Shown in pieces: positions 16,986 through 22,686 of a stretch of DNA of 22,686 nucleotides. The notes under the pieces are model-generated. The model made no database searches. It saw nothing but the letters and a program-made list of their open reading frames with translations, and had not been told where the DNA came from. Positions within the stretch are counted from its first letter, which is position 1. The number at the start of each line of letters is the position of its first letter. Source of the stretch: JBJTUH01 sp044346175 (GTDB lineage Bacteria; Cyanobacteriota; Vampirovibrionia; Vampirovibrionales; JAJTHC01); assembly GCA_044346175.1 (NCBI GenBank), contig JBIIZQ010000026.1, forward strand, positions 1-22,686. Direction: 5' to 3'. The translations under genes and the position numbers were made by a program.

Positions 16986-17028
16986 AAAACACCCCTTGGT
17001 GACATTATATACCATCAAGGGGTGTTTT
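16986..17028 (-). terminator. Hairpin terminator of the porin transcript
   Basis: AAAACACCCCTTGGTG (16986-17001) pairs with CATCAAGGGGTGTTTT (17013-17028) over 16 bp with one G-U pair and an 11-nt loop. The arms end in A4/T4 runs, so it could work in both directions. It lies about 115 bp downstream of the porin stop codon on the minus strand. Confidence 0.6.
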
Positions 17029-17059
17029 CTAGGGGGTAATATCATCGCATTACGTCGTC

Positions 17060-17081
17060 ATTCCGCACGGCGTTGCGGAAT
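17060..17081. repeat. Small palindrome ATTCCGCA-N6-TGCGGAAT
   Basis: Perfect 8-bp arms around CGGCGT, preceded by CGTC and followed by CCAG. This resembles the short nonautonomous palindromic elements common in many bacterial genomes. It lies just left of an ATACCGAT copy. Confidence 0.55.
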
Positions 17082-17100
17082 CCAGGAAGTGATGCGGGAT

Positions 17101-17126
17101 GGATACCGATTGTCATTGGTATGATG
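17101..17126 (+). repeat. Dispersed ATACCGAT palindrome, copy 4
   Basis: GGATACCGAT-TGTC-ATTGGTATGATG, with a G-T change in the stem that still pairs as G-U in one strand. It lies 18 bp beyond the stop codon of the porin gene. Confidence 0.65.
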
Positions 17127-17143
17127 TGCGTAAGCTCGATGAA

Positions 17144-19003
17144 TTAAAAGGCATAGCTCACCCGCATACCCAGTACCGTGGTAAGCCCATTCCCTTTCAA
17201 GCCCAATCGATTCCCAATGAGTTGAATACTAGGAATAATGGCAAGCTGATTACCGCACTGATACTTGTAGTAAGCTTCAAAGACGTGTTCCAGCCCAGTT
17301 CTGTAACGAGGGTCAGATGAAATACCGTCTCTTTGCATTCCTACAAACGCATAGCCTAAACCGATGGTATCATTTGCCCGCCATTTGCTATTGAGTGCTG
17401 TCACAGGAATATTCACCACGCTGGTAAACCCGTTTCGTGCTGCCCCGACGACTTTTGCCGGGCCAGGGGTTTGGGTTGTGAACGCAAGCATACTCGGACT
17501 GGCTTCGTTAAATGCAAAACCGATATTAGTACCGATACCTCGACCCCACTCTTGGTTCCAACCTGCGTAAATCCCTGCTGAGTTGGTACGATTGCTCCGT
17601 GCAATGCTATCTCCGCTACGATTGGCATACGCTGCGTAGGTACTATTGGTGGTGAGCTTACCATGCCCAGCTTGGAAAATATAATAATTCCCTACATAAA
17701 ACGACCCAGCTTTTTGGAAGGTATCGCTAAACAAGCTGGTATTATAGTTGTATCGAAGTTCGTGGGTAAGGTTCAGGGCATCTAAACTATCCCCCACGTT
17801 AGGACTCGCCAACGCAATCCCGTAATCCAAAGAAGCCTTTTCACCTAGCCCTTGATGGGTCTGCCAGGCAATCATGGGTTGTGCAATATTGACGGCAATC
17901 CCAGGAATGTTAATTAAGGCATTGTTCTGGAATTGTATTTGTTCGTTCCCTCGATAGGGGCTCACGTCAAAAATATCCCACCAACGCATCACCCCTGCGT
18001 AAGCATCCCCTGTGGCTTTCCAAGCATCGCCTTTAGCGGCAAGCCTGTTACTGGTTAGAAAGGGAACCCCGCTATTGATTTTTTGGCGAAAAAACATACT
18101 TTCAACATACATGTTAGGACGCAACATGGAAGAGCTACCCACCGCCCCGTTACTATTACCCCCAGTTTGAATCCCCTCGTTATAGAGGTTATAATCTGTA
18201 GAAACACGGGAGTAAAGGTTAAAGGCATAATCAGGTGCTGAGCTATCCGTGTTGAGGGGGGCGTATCGTCCAAAAGCACCAATCAACCGAGTATGGAAAT
18301 TACCATCTCCAATGACCCCTTCAGGGTTACTGGATTTTACTGGCACATCAATACTCAAACGGACACGCCCCACTGTAGAGGTTGCATTTTCCAAACTATT
18401 GCTATTATTTACGCCCTGTCGACCAAAATCGCTGAGTGTACCAAAGGTAAAATCGCCGTGAACGGCAACTTTTTCGAGGTTTTGTAGACGTGTTTCTTGC
18501 CCTGATTGTATAACTTCCATTTGTTGCAAACGTTTACCAACAGCGTCATGGCTTTGGCTTACTGCCATAAGCTCGTGCATGAGGGTTTCTTGCGTTGTTT
18601 TAAGTGCCTGAATCGCTTCAGTGTCCTCTTGCCCTTGTGCTTTTAACTGTGCCATGTCTTCATCCAGCTTACGAATTAAAGCCGACAAACTGGCAGCAAG
18701 TTCGTATCGTGTGGGTGCTTTTTTACCCTCAAACTGACCATTAGGGTACCCTACCATGACTTGAGACTTTGTAACTGTTGCGACTGAAGGGTGTGCCCAA
18801 TGCCCTGTTTGTGTCGTAGCGGCAGGTACTTCACCCTCCTCTGCTGTAGGGATACTTTCTATAGGCGTTAACGCCATGGCGGGTTGACTCAGACCCACAC
18901 TCACACACCCCAGCAAAAGCACCAGCCATGGGTGGGGTTTTAGGTGAATCAATGGCATGAATGGCTTGAGTAACATCAATCGGCGAGACACGGTCATACG
19001 CAT
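17144..19003 (-). CDS. Cyanobacterial-type SLH-domain porin
   Basis: This is an outer-membrane porin of the cyanobacterial SLH/OprB-like family (iron-uptake or general porins such as SomA), probably letting small solutes or ions through. From the ATG at 19003 it is 619 aa. It starts with a signal peptide: basic residues, then WLVLLLGCVSVGL, with likely cleavage after AMA (residue 44). A single SLH domain follows (about 66-114, with GYPNGQFEGKKAPTRYELAA), which would bind the cell-wall polymer. A coiled coil (about 110-178) leads to a barrel from about 181, ending SYAF with the terminal aromatic residue used for outer-membrane insertion. The frame is open further upstream, but only to a GTG in a CT-rich run. 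It is monocistronic by context. The substrate cannot be read from sequence. Confidence 0.9.
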   Translation of the reverse strand: MRMTVSRRLMLLKPFMPLIHLKPHPWLVLLLGCVSVGLSQPAMALTPIESIPTAEEGEVPAATTQTGHWAHPSVATVTKSQVMVGYPNGQFEGKKAPTRYELAASLSALIRKLDEDMAQLKAQGQEDTEAIQALKTTQETLMHELMAVSQSHDAVGKRLQQMEVIQSGQETRLQNLEKVAVHGDFTFGTLSDFGRQGVNNSNSLENATSTVGRVRLSIDVPVKSSNPEGVIGDGNFHTRLIGAFGRYAPLNTDSSAPDYAFNLYSRVSTDYNLYNEGIQTGGNSNGAVGSSSMLRPNMYVESMFFRQKINSGVPFLTSNRLAAKGDAWKATGDAYAGVMRWWDIFDVSPYRGNEQIQFQNNALINIPGIAVNIAQPMIAWQTHQGLGEKASLDYGIALASPNVGDSLDALNLTHELRYNYNTSLFSDTFQKAGSFYVGNYYIFQAGHGKLTTNSTYAAYANRSGDSIARSNRTNSAGIYAGWNQEWGRGIGTNIGFAFNEASPSMLAFTTQTPGPAKVVGAARNGFTSVVNIPVTALNSKWRANDTIGLGYAFVGMQRDGISSDPRYRTGLEHVFEAYYKYQCGNQLAIIPSIQLIGNRLGLKGNGLTTVLGMRVSYAF

Positions 19004-19280
19004 GGGTACACTAAACCCCTCAAGGTTAGGCAGATACAACAAGAACACACACACGATATAGAGAGATAAGAAAGACAAGAGAGAGAAAGAGAAACACACG
19101 ATAAGCTTTAAGCTTTTCTTGAATACTGTTTCTGAAGAATGCTAAATGCTATTAGTGTAAAATTTTGTTATCTTATTGCGTTAACGATACGAAACACTTC
19201 ATACAAACGGTGTAACCACATCAAGCCCTAGATGCCGACTTGCGTGGGCATGACGATATGACTCATGCCGATGCCTCTCT

Positions 19281-19318
19281 GTCATACCGATGAAAACCAA
19301 TAAAGACCGATATCCATC
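19281..19318 (-). repeat. Dispersed ATACCGAT palindrome, copy 5 (with insertion)
   Basis: GTCATACCGATGAAAACC is followed by AATAAAGA and then ACCGATATCCATC, so the palindrome looks split by extra bases. A GATGCCGACTT motif lies upstream at 19231-19241. The region looks like a decayed composite element. Confidence 0.5.
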
Positions 19319-19371
19319 ACACGCTAGAGAGGTCATCCATCCCCTTTAAACACTTTTCTCAAAAAAGGGGG

Positions 19372-19400
19372 TTGACTCCCTGATATGTCTGGCATATAAC
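19372..19400 (+). promoter_or_regulatory. Promoter of tRNA-Glu
   Basis: TTGACT (19372-19377), a 17-bp spacer, then TATAAC (19395-19400) gives a good sigma70-type promoter, with a start near 19407 and about 54 nt before the mature tRNA. Confidence 0.7.
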
Positions 19401-19460
19401 TATTCTTGTGGGTGACACACTGGGTTAAAAAACACAGTTTAAAGCAAGTCACTTTCCTAA

Positions 19461-19536
19461 GCCCCCATCGTCTAGAGGCCTAGGACACCTCCCTTTCACG
19501 GAGGCGACGGGGATTCGAATTCCCCTGGGGGTACCA
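19461..19536 (+). tRNA. tRNA-Glu (UUC)
   Basis: The 76-nt sequence folds as a tRNA. The acceptor stem GCCCCCA pairs with TGGGGGT, with a G-U first pair. The anticodon arm is CCTCC-CTTTCAC-GGAGG, giving anticodon TTC. The T arm is CGGGGATTCGAATTCCCCT-like with the GATTCGA core, and the discriminator A is followed by an encoded CCA. The sequence is close to cyanobacterial and plastid tRNA-Glu. It has its own promoter and terminator. No second copy of its 3' end occurs in the window. Confidence 0.97.
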
Positions 19537-19541
19537 TTTTT

Positions 19542-19578
19542 AAAAAAGCCCTTTAGTATTGAACTAAGGGGCTTTTTT
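19542..19578. terminator. Bidirectional terminator between tRNA-Glu and fic
   Basis: AAAAAAGCCCTTTAGT (19542-19557) pairs with ACTAAGGGGCTTTTTT (19563-19578) over 16 bp with one G-U pair. The arms end in A6 and T6 runs, so it can serve the plus-strand tRNA and the convergent minus-strand Fic gene. Confidence 0.88.
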
Positions 19579-19607
19579 ATTGGGAATTTAGTGATAGAGC
19601 GAAAGGA

Positions 19608-20720
19608 CTATCTCATACCTGTATGACATAAAAGCTCAAATAAAGCTCGGTTAACATAGATTTTCTGTCGTCCAACGGTATGAATATCCAAAACTCCAGT
19701 ATTCGCCAACTCTGTAAGGTAGCGTGTGGCAGTTGGACGAGAAAGACCTAACTCAGACTCGAAAAAAGGACGTTTTGTATAGGGGTGGACAAATAAATGA
19801 TTGAGTAAATCTTGGCTGTATAATTTAGGACAAGTTTGGCGTAAATGGTGTTTCACATGTACCATGAGTTTACGAATCTCGATGACCAGTTTAATCGTAT
19901 GTTGTGAGGTTTGTATGATACCATCAAGCATAAACAGAACCCAAGGTTCCCAAGCCTCTTCATAAGGTTTCAAACGGACTGCTTGAAGTTGTTCATAATA
20001 TAAAGCTTTATTTTGGTTGATATACCGAGATAAATAAAGCACTGGCGAATCAAGCAACCCCTCCTTAACAAGATAAAGAATATTAAGAATCCGACCCGTA
20101 CGACCATTACCATCATAAAAAGGGTGGATACTTTCAAACTGATGATGAAGAATCGCCATTTTAATGAGAGGGTCTATATCTGGTGTTGCGTCATGGATAA
20201 AAATTTCAAGATTATTCATAAAAGCCAGAACTTCATCAGGATGCTGTGGCGGTGTGTAGACGACTTCTCCTGTATGCTCGTTCTTAAGCACAGTACCTGA
20301 TTGCGTTCTAAAACCAGCATCGTTATTTTCTAGGCACGCTTGAATTTGTTGTATATGATTGATTGTAAGTAGTCCTGTCTTTTGAACAAAATCATAGCCT
20401 AAACGAAGTGCCTTAGCATACGCATGGACTTCTTTTGCAGCAATGCTATCGAAACGTCCCTGAGTAGGTTCACTTAAATAAAGCTCATCATGCGTTGTGA
20501 TGATATTTTCAACCTCAGAACTATCTTTAGCCTCTTGTAAAGAAAGCGTATTAATAAGTAAAGATTGATTTGGAATAGTTTGTGCCACACCTTTTAACTC
20601 TGCCAAGAAACGATGTGCTTCCTTCAATCGCTTTAAAACAACTTTTGTTTCTAAAGCATTTGCTAAAGAGACATCAATAAAACTTAGAGGGTAAATAATG
20701 GATGTATTCATAATGCTCAT
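19608..20720 (-). CDS. Fic-domain AMPylase with winged-helix C-terminus
   Basis: Fic proteins usually transfer AMP from ATP to a hydroxyl of a target protein. From the ATG at 20720 the protein is about 370 aa. The catalytic motif HPFYDGNGRTGR (199-210) is complete, including the histidine, the acidic residue and both arginines. An N-terminal inhibitory helix motif S-x3-E-N (SSEVEN, S67/E71/N72) marks a self-inhibited class II Fic with the Fic/DOC N-terminal domain. The C-terminus (ESELGLSRPTATRYLTELANTGVLDIHTVGRQKIYVN) is a winged-helix domain suited to DNA binding. Upstream tandem palindromes (20805-20875) could be its own operator. A TTG extension to 20753 and an ATG at 20708 are alternative starts. 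It is not paired with a recognisable antitoxin. The target is unknown. Confidence 0.93.
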   Translation of the reverse strand: MSIMNTSIIYPLSFIDVSLANALETKVVLKRLKEAHRFLAELKGVAQTIPNQSLLINTLSLQEAKDSSEVENIITTHDELYLSEPTQGRFDSIAAKEVHAYAKALRLGYDFVQKTGLLTINHIQQIQACLENNDAGFRTQSGTVLKNEHTGEVVYTPPQHPDEVLAFMNNLEIFIHDATPDIDPLIKMAILHHQFESIHPFYDGNGRTGRILNILYLVKEGLLDSPVLYLSRYINQNKALYYEQLQAVRLKPYEEAWEPWVLFMLDGIIQTSQHTIKLVIEIRKLMVHVKHHLRQTCPKLYSQDLLNHLFVHPYTKRPFFESELGLSRPTATRYLTELANTGVLDIHTVGRQKIYVNRALFELLCHTGMR

Positions 20721-20804
20721 ACTAAACGGTATTGTTTTGTAATACAACCCCAACCAGAGGAGGGTTAATCTAAAAAGAGAGAGAAGTGCAAGAGAGGAAA
20801 GTGA

Positions 20805-20832
20805 ATGTAAAAGAAATCTATTTTTTTTTACA
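20805..20832. promoter_or_regulatory. Operator-like inverted repeat upstream of fic, site 2
   Basis: TGTAAAAGAAA and TTTTTTTTTACA face each other around TCTA, pairing with one mismatch. It repeats the half-site of the palindrome at 20845-20875. Confidence 0.4.
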
Positions 20833-20844
20833 TTGCTGTTGTTT

Positions 20845-20875
20845 AGTGTAAAAGAAATGAAGTTTCTTTTACACT
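20845..20875. promoter_or_regulatory. Operator-like palindrome upstream of fic, site 1
   Basis: AGTGTAAAAGAAA (20845-20857) and TTTCTTTTACACT (20863-20875) are perfectly complementary over 13 bp around a 5-nt loop. It lies 125 bp upstream of the fic start and shares TGTAAAAGAAA with a second copy closer to the gene. Confidence 0.55.
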
Positions 20876-20951
20876 GATAGGGGCTGTTTTCAAATTAAAG
20901 TAGGTTGACTATTTTTCGGCATCCAGAAAGCCCAGCATATGAACAAAAGAT

Positions 20952-20979
20952 GGATACCGATTTTCATCGGTATGACGTG
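20952..20979 (+). repeat. Dispersed ATACCGAT palindrome, copy 6 (perfect)
   Basis: GGATACCGAT-TTTC-ATCGGTATGACGTG shows the full 8-bp stem ATACCGAT/ATCGGTAT and serves as the family reference. TCGGCATCCAG lies 15 bp to its left, mirroring the arrangement at 13972-14020. Confidence 0.8.
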
Positions 20980-21036
20980 CATGACTCAAGGTATTTTTCC
21001 ATCGTACAATCGGTATGATATGTTTGCCTTGGTACC

Positions 21037-21768
21037 TTAAGGATTTTCCCAAGCAGCCACACTGATACCCCGCTCAAAGAACAGATTATTCACGCCTCGA
21101 TGCACGTTTGGTAGTAGGTTGTCTTGATTACTTGAGGCAAAACGATGTTCAAGATAAAGGGTTTTACCTGTTTGGGGGTTTCTATAAGGCAGTAGGGTTG
21201 GGGTGGCACGGTGCGATAAGCCACCTTTACCACCATACATGTACAAAAGCAGAATTTTATCTTGAGCCGTGGGGAATGTAATAGCTGGTTTTTTATCATA
21301 ATGAGGTGCCACTTGTGCATGACCTCCTAAAATTTTAGGATATGGGTGCGTCCATTGGTTGTTATGATATTTTAGTCCTTGTTTAGGATAATACATAATG
21401 CCCGCCATTTTGCCACCATCATTATGAAATGCAGTAACACCATGGGCGATATTATTACCACCTGGAAGACTGACCCCAAAACGACTCGTGCGTTTAGTAT
21501 TGAAATTAAAGTGTCGATTTAAAGAACGCTTAAGCTTCAAAGCACTGTTGAGAAAGAGGTCATCGTACTGCGAGGCATCTCGAATATCAGGATGTTGGCG
21601 AGGGTCAATATACACTCCCGCTACACCATGAGCCTTAATAAGCTTTGCCATGTCCCGAATACTTGAAAACGGTAAGCGTGGCTGACCATCCTTTTGGATA
21701 AGAGGCACGTTTTTAGGTAGCCTGACAAGCACTTTTGAGGTGGGTACAAAGGGATTGATTGGACGCAT
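21037..21768 (-). CDS. Hypothetical protein, 243 aa
   Basis: I do not recognise this protein. The start is the ATG at 21768 (MRPINPFVPTSKVLVRLPK), whose first base overlaps the stop codon of the upstream gene as TAATG, so translation is coupled; a GTG extension to 21804 is unlikely. No signal peptide or membrane segment is seen. The N-terminal part contains IRDMAKLIKAHGVAGVYIDPR, an alpha/beta unit; the C-terminal part is rich in Gly, His, Asn and Tyr (SLPGGNNIAHGVTAFHNDGGK, GGHAQVAPHYDKKPAITFP, YMYGGKGGLSHR), with several His and Asp residues that could bind metal. It is the last gene of a three-gene minus-strand block. Confidence 0.72.
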   Translation of the reverse strand: MRPINPFVPTSKVLVRLPKNVPLIQKDGQPRLPFSSIRDMAKLIKAHGVAGVYIDPRQHPDIRDASQYDDLFLNSALKLKRSLNRHFNFNTKRTSRFGVSLPGGNNIAHGVTAFHNDGGKMAGIMYYPKQGLKYHNNQWTHPYPKILGGHAQVAPHYDKKPAITFPTAQDKILLLYMYGGKGGLSHRATPTLLPYRNPQTGKTLYLEHRFASSNQDNLLPNVHRGVNNLFFERGISVAAWENP

Positions 21769-22310
21769 TAGCTTAAACACCCCGCACAACCATGCCCACA
21801 ACACCCCATCTTTTTAACTTGCACTTTTGCTTGATAGGGTTCCGCCACGGCATTCAGCTTTGCTGTAATCCCCTGATGCAGCGTATCACCAGCATTCGGC
21901 ACAATATAAGCACTCAGAACCGCGCCTTTGTCGGTGGTTTTGATACGTCTTCGGGAAAGCTGCTGTACTTCATCTTGTGTGAGTCCAGCAAGACGGTCGA
22001 GCGTTTGACCATAAATGCCTTTAGGGGGTTCAAGAGAAAAGAGTTTCTTACGCTCAATGCCCGATAGAATCTGCTCCCCTGAGGTATGTTTCGTGTGTTG
22101 TGTTGCCTCTAAAAGCATACGTTTTAAGCCTGTTACCCCGCTTAGTTTTGGAAACGTAGCGGGTTTTCCCATGTTCGTTTGTATGCTTGAAGCACTCACT
22201 GCTTTGAGGTTATTGATAAACACGGGGAGTACCGCCATGTCTTCTTTGGCCCTTTGTAGTACATGGGTTAGCGTTTTGCGACCCGCTGATGAAAGACGAG
22301 GGAAACCCAT
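21768..22310 (-). CDS. Hypothetical protein with cysteine-rich tail, 180 aa
   Basis: I do not recognise the family. The ATG at 22310 has a perfect AGGAG (22319-22323) 8 nt upstream. The protein is mostly helical and basic (LKRMLLEATQHTKH, LAGLTQDEVQQLSRRRIK) and ends with a compact tail GCCGHGCAGCLS, giving C170, C171, H173, C175 and C178. This CC-x-H-x-C-xx-C pattern could bind a metal or an Fe-S cluster, or form disulfides; no signal peptide is present. The stop codon overlaps the next gene's ATG (TAATG), so the two products are probably made together. Confidence 0.75.
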   Translation of the reverse strand: MGFPRLSSAGRKTLTHVLQRAKEDMAVLPVFINNLKAVSASSIQTNMGKPATFPKLSGVTGLKRMLLEATQHTKHTSGEQILSGIERKKLFSLEPPKGIYGQTLDRLAGLTQDEVQQLSRRRIKTTDKGAVLSAYIVPNAGDTLHQGITAKLNAVAEPYQAKVQVKKMGCCGHGCAGCLS

Positions 22311-22318
22311 CACCGATA

Positions 22319-22323
22319 CTCCT
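22319..22323 (-). promoter_or_regulatory. Ribosome binding site AGGAG
   Basis: A perfect AGGAG on the minus strand, 8 nt before ATG 22310, decides in favour of that start over the adjacent GTG at 22313. Confidence 0.7.
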
Positions 22324-22334
22324 AATCAATTAAC

Positions 22335-22360
22335 GGGACGGTTTGTAACCGTTCCCTACG
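22335..22360 (-). repeat. Single REP hairpin with GTAG head
   Basis: Read on the minus strand it is GTAGGGAACGGTT-ACA-AACCGTCCCG, the same 26-nt layout as each arm of the doublet at 14041-14115. Compared with that copy, one stem pair changes from G-C to C-G, keeping the pairing. It lies between two genes of the three-gene block. Confidence 0.65.
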
Positions 22361-22378
22361 CATGGAAACAAAAACAAA

Positions 22379-22686
22379 CTAGGCGAACCCTGCTTGACGC
22401 AGTAACTGACGGTCTTGATGGAACATGTTAGGACGCTCCAAGCCATACGCATTTTGAAATGCCCGTCCTACGCCCCACATAAAGCCCGCTTTTTCGGTAC
22501 TGGTAGGTTGCCATTGATTCACCCATTGCTCAATGACACGAGCTTCTTGCAATTTACCATCGCTTACCAACGTGGCATTAAACTGCTCACGTACGATATT
22601 GCGTACTCGTTGTACAGTGGCTTCAGGGGTTTCAAACGGACGACGGTTATTTTTAAATGCGGCATCTAAGTACGTCTGTAATACGG
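22379..22686 (-). CDS. Hypothetical protein, partial (N-terminus outside window)
   Basis: The minus-strand frame ending at 22379 is open to the right edge of the window, giving at least 102 residues. The visible sequence begins VLQTYLDAAFKNNRRPFE and ends RQLLRQAGFA. It looks alpha-helical (ATVQRVRNIVREQFNATL, LQEARVIEQWVNQWQP), with a tryptophan/glycine-containing segment AGFMWGVGRAFQNAYG. I do not recognise it. A TTG at 22570 gives a shorter frame but is unlikely to be the start because the coding-like sequence continues upstream. It precedes the cysteine-tail gene by 68 bp, with a REP hairpin between them. Confidence 0.65.
   Translation of the reverse strand, partial: VLQTYLDAAFKNNRRPFETPEATVQRVRNIVREQFNATLVSDGKLQEARVIEQWVNQWQPTSTEKAGFMWGVGRAFQNAYGLERPNMFHQDRQLLRQAGFA

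Larger units (their letters stand above)
16841..17143. other. Intergenic region with terminators and repeats
   Basis: The 303-bp gap after the porin gene holds an ATACCGAT-family copy (17101-17126), a small palindrome ATTCCGCA...TGCGGAAT (17060-17081), a strong hairpin (16986-17028) and a second hairpin (16903-16934). The promoter of the 613-aa gene should lie at its left end, but I found no clear boxes. Confidence 0.6.
19004..19460. other. Intergenic region between porin gene and tRNA-Glu
   Basis: The 457 bp between divergent porin (minus) and tRNA (plus) contain a GA-rich run at about 19055-19095 that would be the porin 5' untranslated region, a long degenerate repeat region (19225-19318) and the tRNA promoter. 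I found no clear porin promoter boxes and no small gene. Confidence 0.55.
20721..21036. other. Intergenic region upstream of fic
   Basis: The 316 bp hold two tandem TGTAAAAGAAA palindromes (20805-20832 and 20845-20875), a TCGGCATCCAG motif (20927-20937), one perfect ATACCGAT palindrome (20952-20979) and a half copy (AATCGGTATGATA) near 21008. No open reading frame looks real. Confidence 0.6.

Noticed and set aside
19004..19099. N-terminal extension of the porin to 19099.
   Set aside because: It needs a GTG start, is encoded by a CT-rich simple sequence, and would put a second hydrophobic segment before a normal signal peptide that starts at 19003.
19461..19580. tRNA-Glu 3' end as an integration site, with the fic gene as cargo.
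   Set aside because: No second copy of the tRNA 3' end occurs in the window and no integrase is present. The fic gene is convergent and shares an ordinary terminator with the tRNA.
19608..20720. Fic as the toxin of a toxin-antitoxin pair with a separate antitoxin gene.
   Set aside because: The inhibitory S-x3-E-N helix is inside the protein itself, and no small partner gene lies next to it.

Overview
The window carries a type III-A CRISPR-Cas locus and a run of lineage-specific genes, probably from a non-photosynthetic relative of cyanobacteria (Vampirovibrionia/Melainabacteria-like). Three things point that way: a porin with the cyanobacterial layout of signal peptide, one S-layer-homology domain, coiled coil and beta-barrel; a tRNA-Glu(UUC) that reads like the cyanobacterial/plastid form; and a CRISPR repeat whose minus-strand 3' half resembles repeats I recall from Synechocystis. 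No photosynthesis gene is visible. This placement is an inference and needs a database search.

Layout. Positions 25-1710 hold a CRISPR array of 26 identical 36-bp repeats and 25 spacers, which may run off the left edge. To its right are a leader with its own sigma70-type promoter (1857-1886, minus strand) and then a minus-strand operon. In transcription order this is csm1/cas10, csm2, csm3, csm4, csm5, cas6, csm6, then the array. A promoter for csm1 lies at 11225-11254. No cas1, cas2 or reverse transcriptase gene is present. Cas6 should cut the array transcript into crRNAs; Csm1-5 would form the RNA-guided complex with the Cas10 HD nuclease and GGDD cyclase; and the cyclic oligoadenylate would activate the CARF-HEPN ribonuclease Csm6.

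Divergent from csm1 are two plus-strand genes of unknown function (11667-12098 and 12273-13895). A non-coding stretch with a double REP element follows, then two more unknown minus-strand genes (14279-14848 and 14999-16840), the SLH porin (17144-19003), a plus-strand tRNA-Glu with promoter and terminator, a minus-strand Fic-domain AMPylase gene with tandem palindromes upstream (19608-20720), and a block of three unknown minus-strand genes, the last cut by the right edge.

Intergenic DNA is rich in short palindromes of three kinds: hairpins of the form ATACCGAT-loop-ATCGGTAT (at least six copies), REP-type hairpins with a GTAG head (a doublet and a singlet showing a compensatory base change), and AT-rich palindromes with GTTAATC/GATTAAC half-sites. 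The most useful observations are the strand assignment of the array, spacers that look antisense to translation starts, and the unusual Csm6 and Csm1 details.
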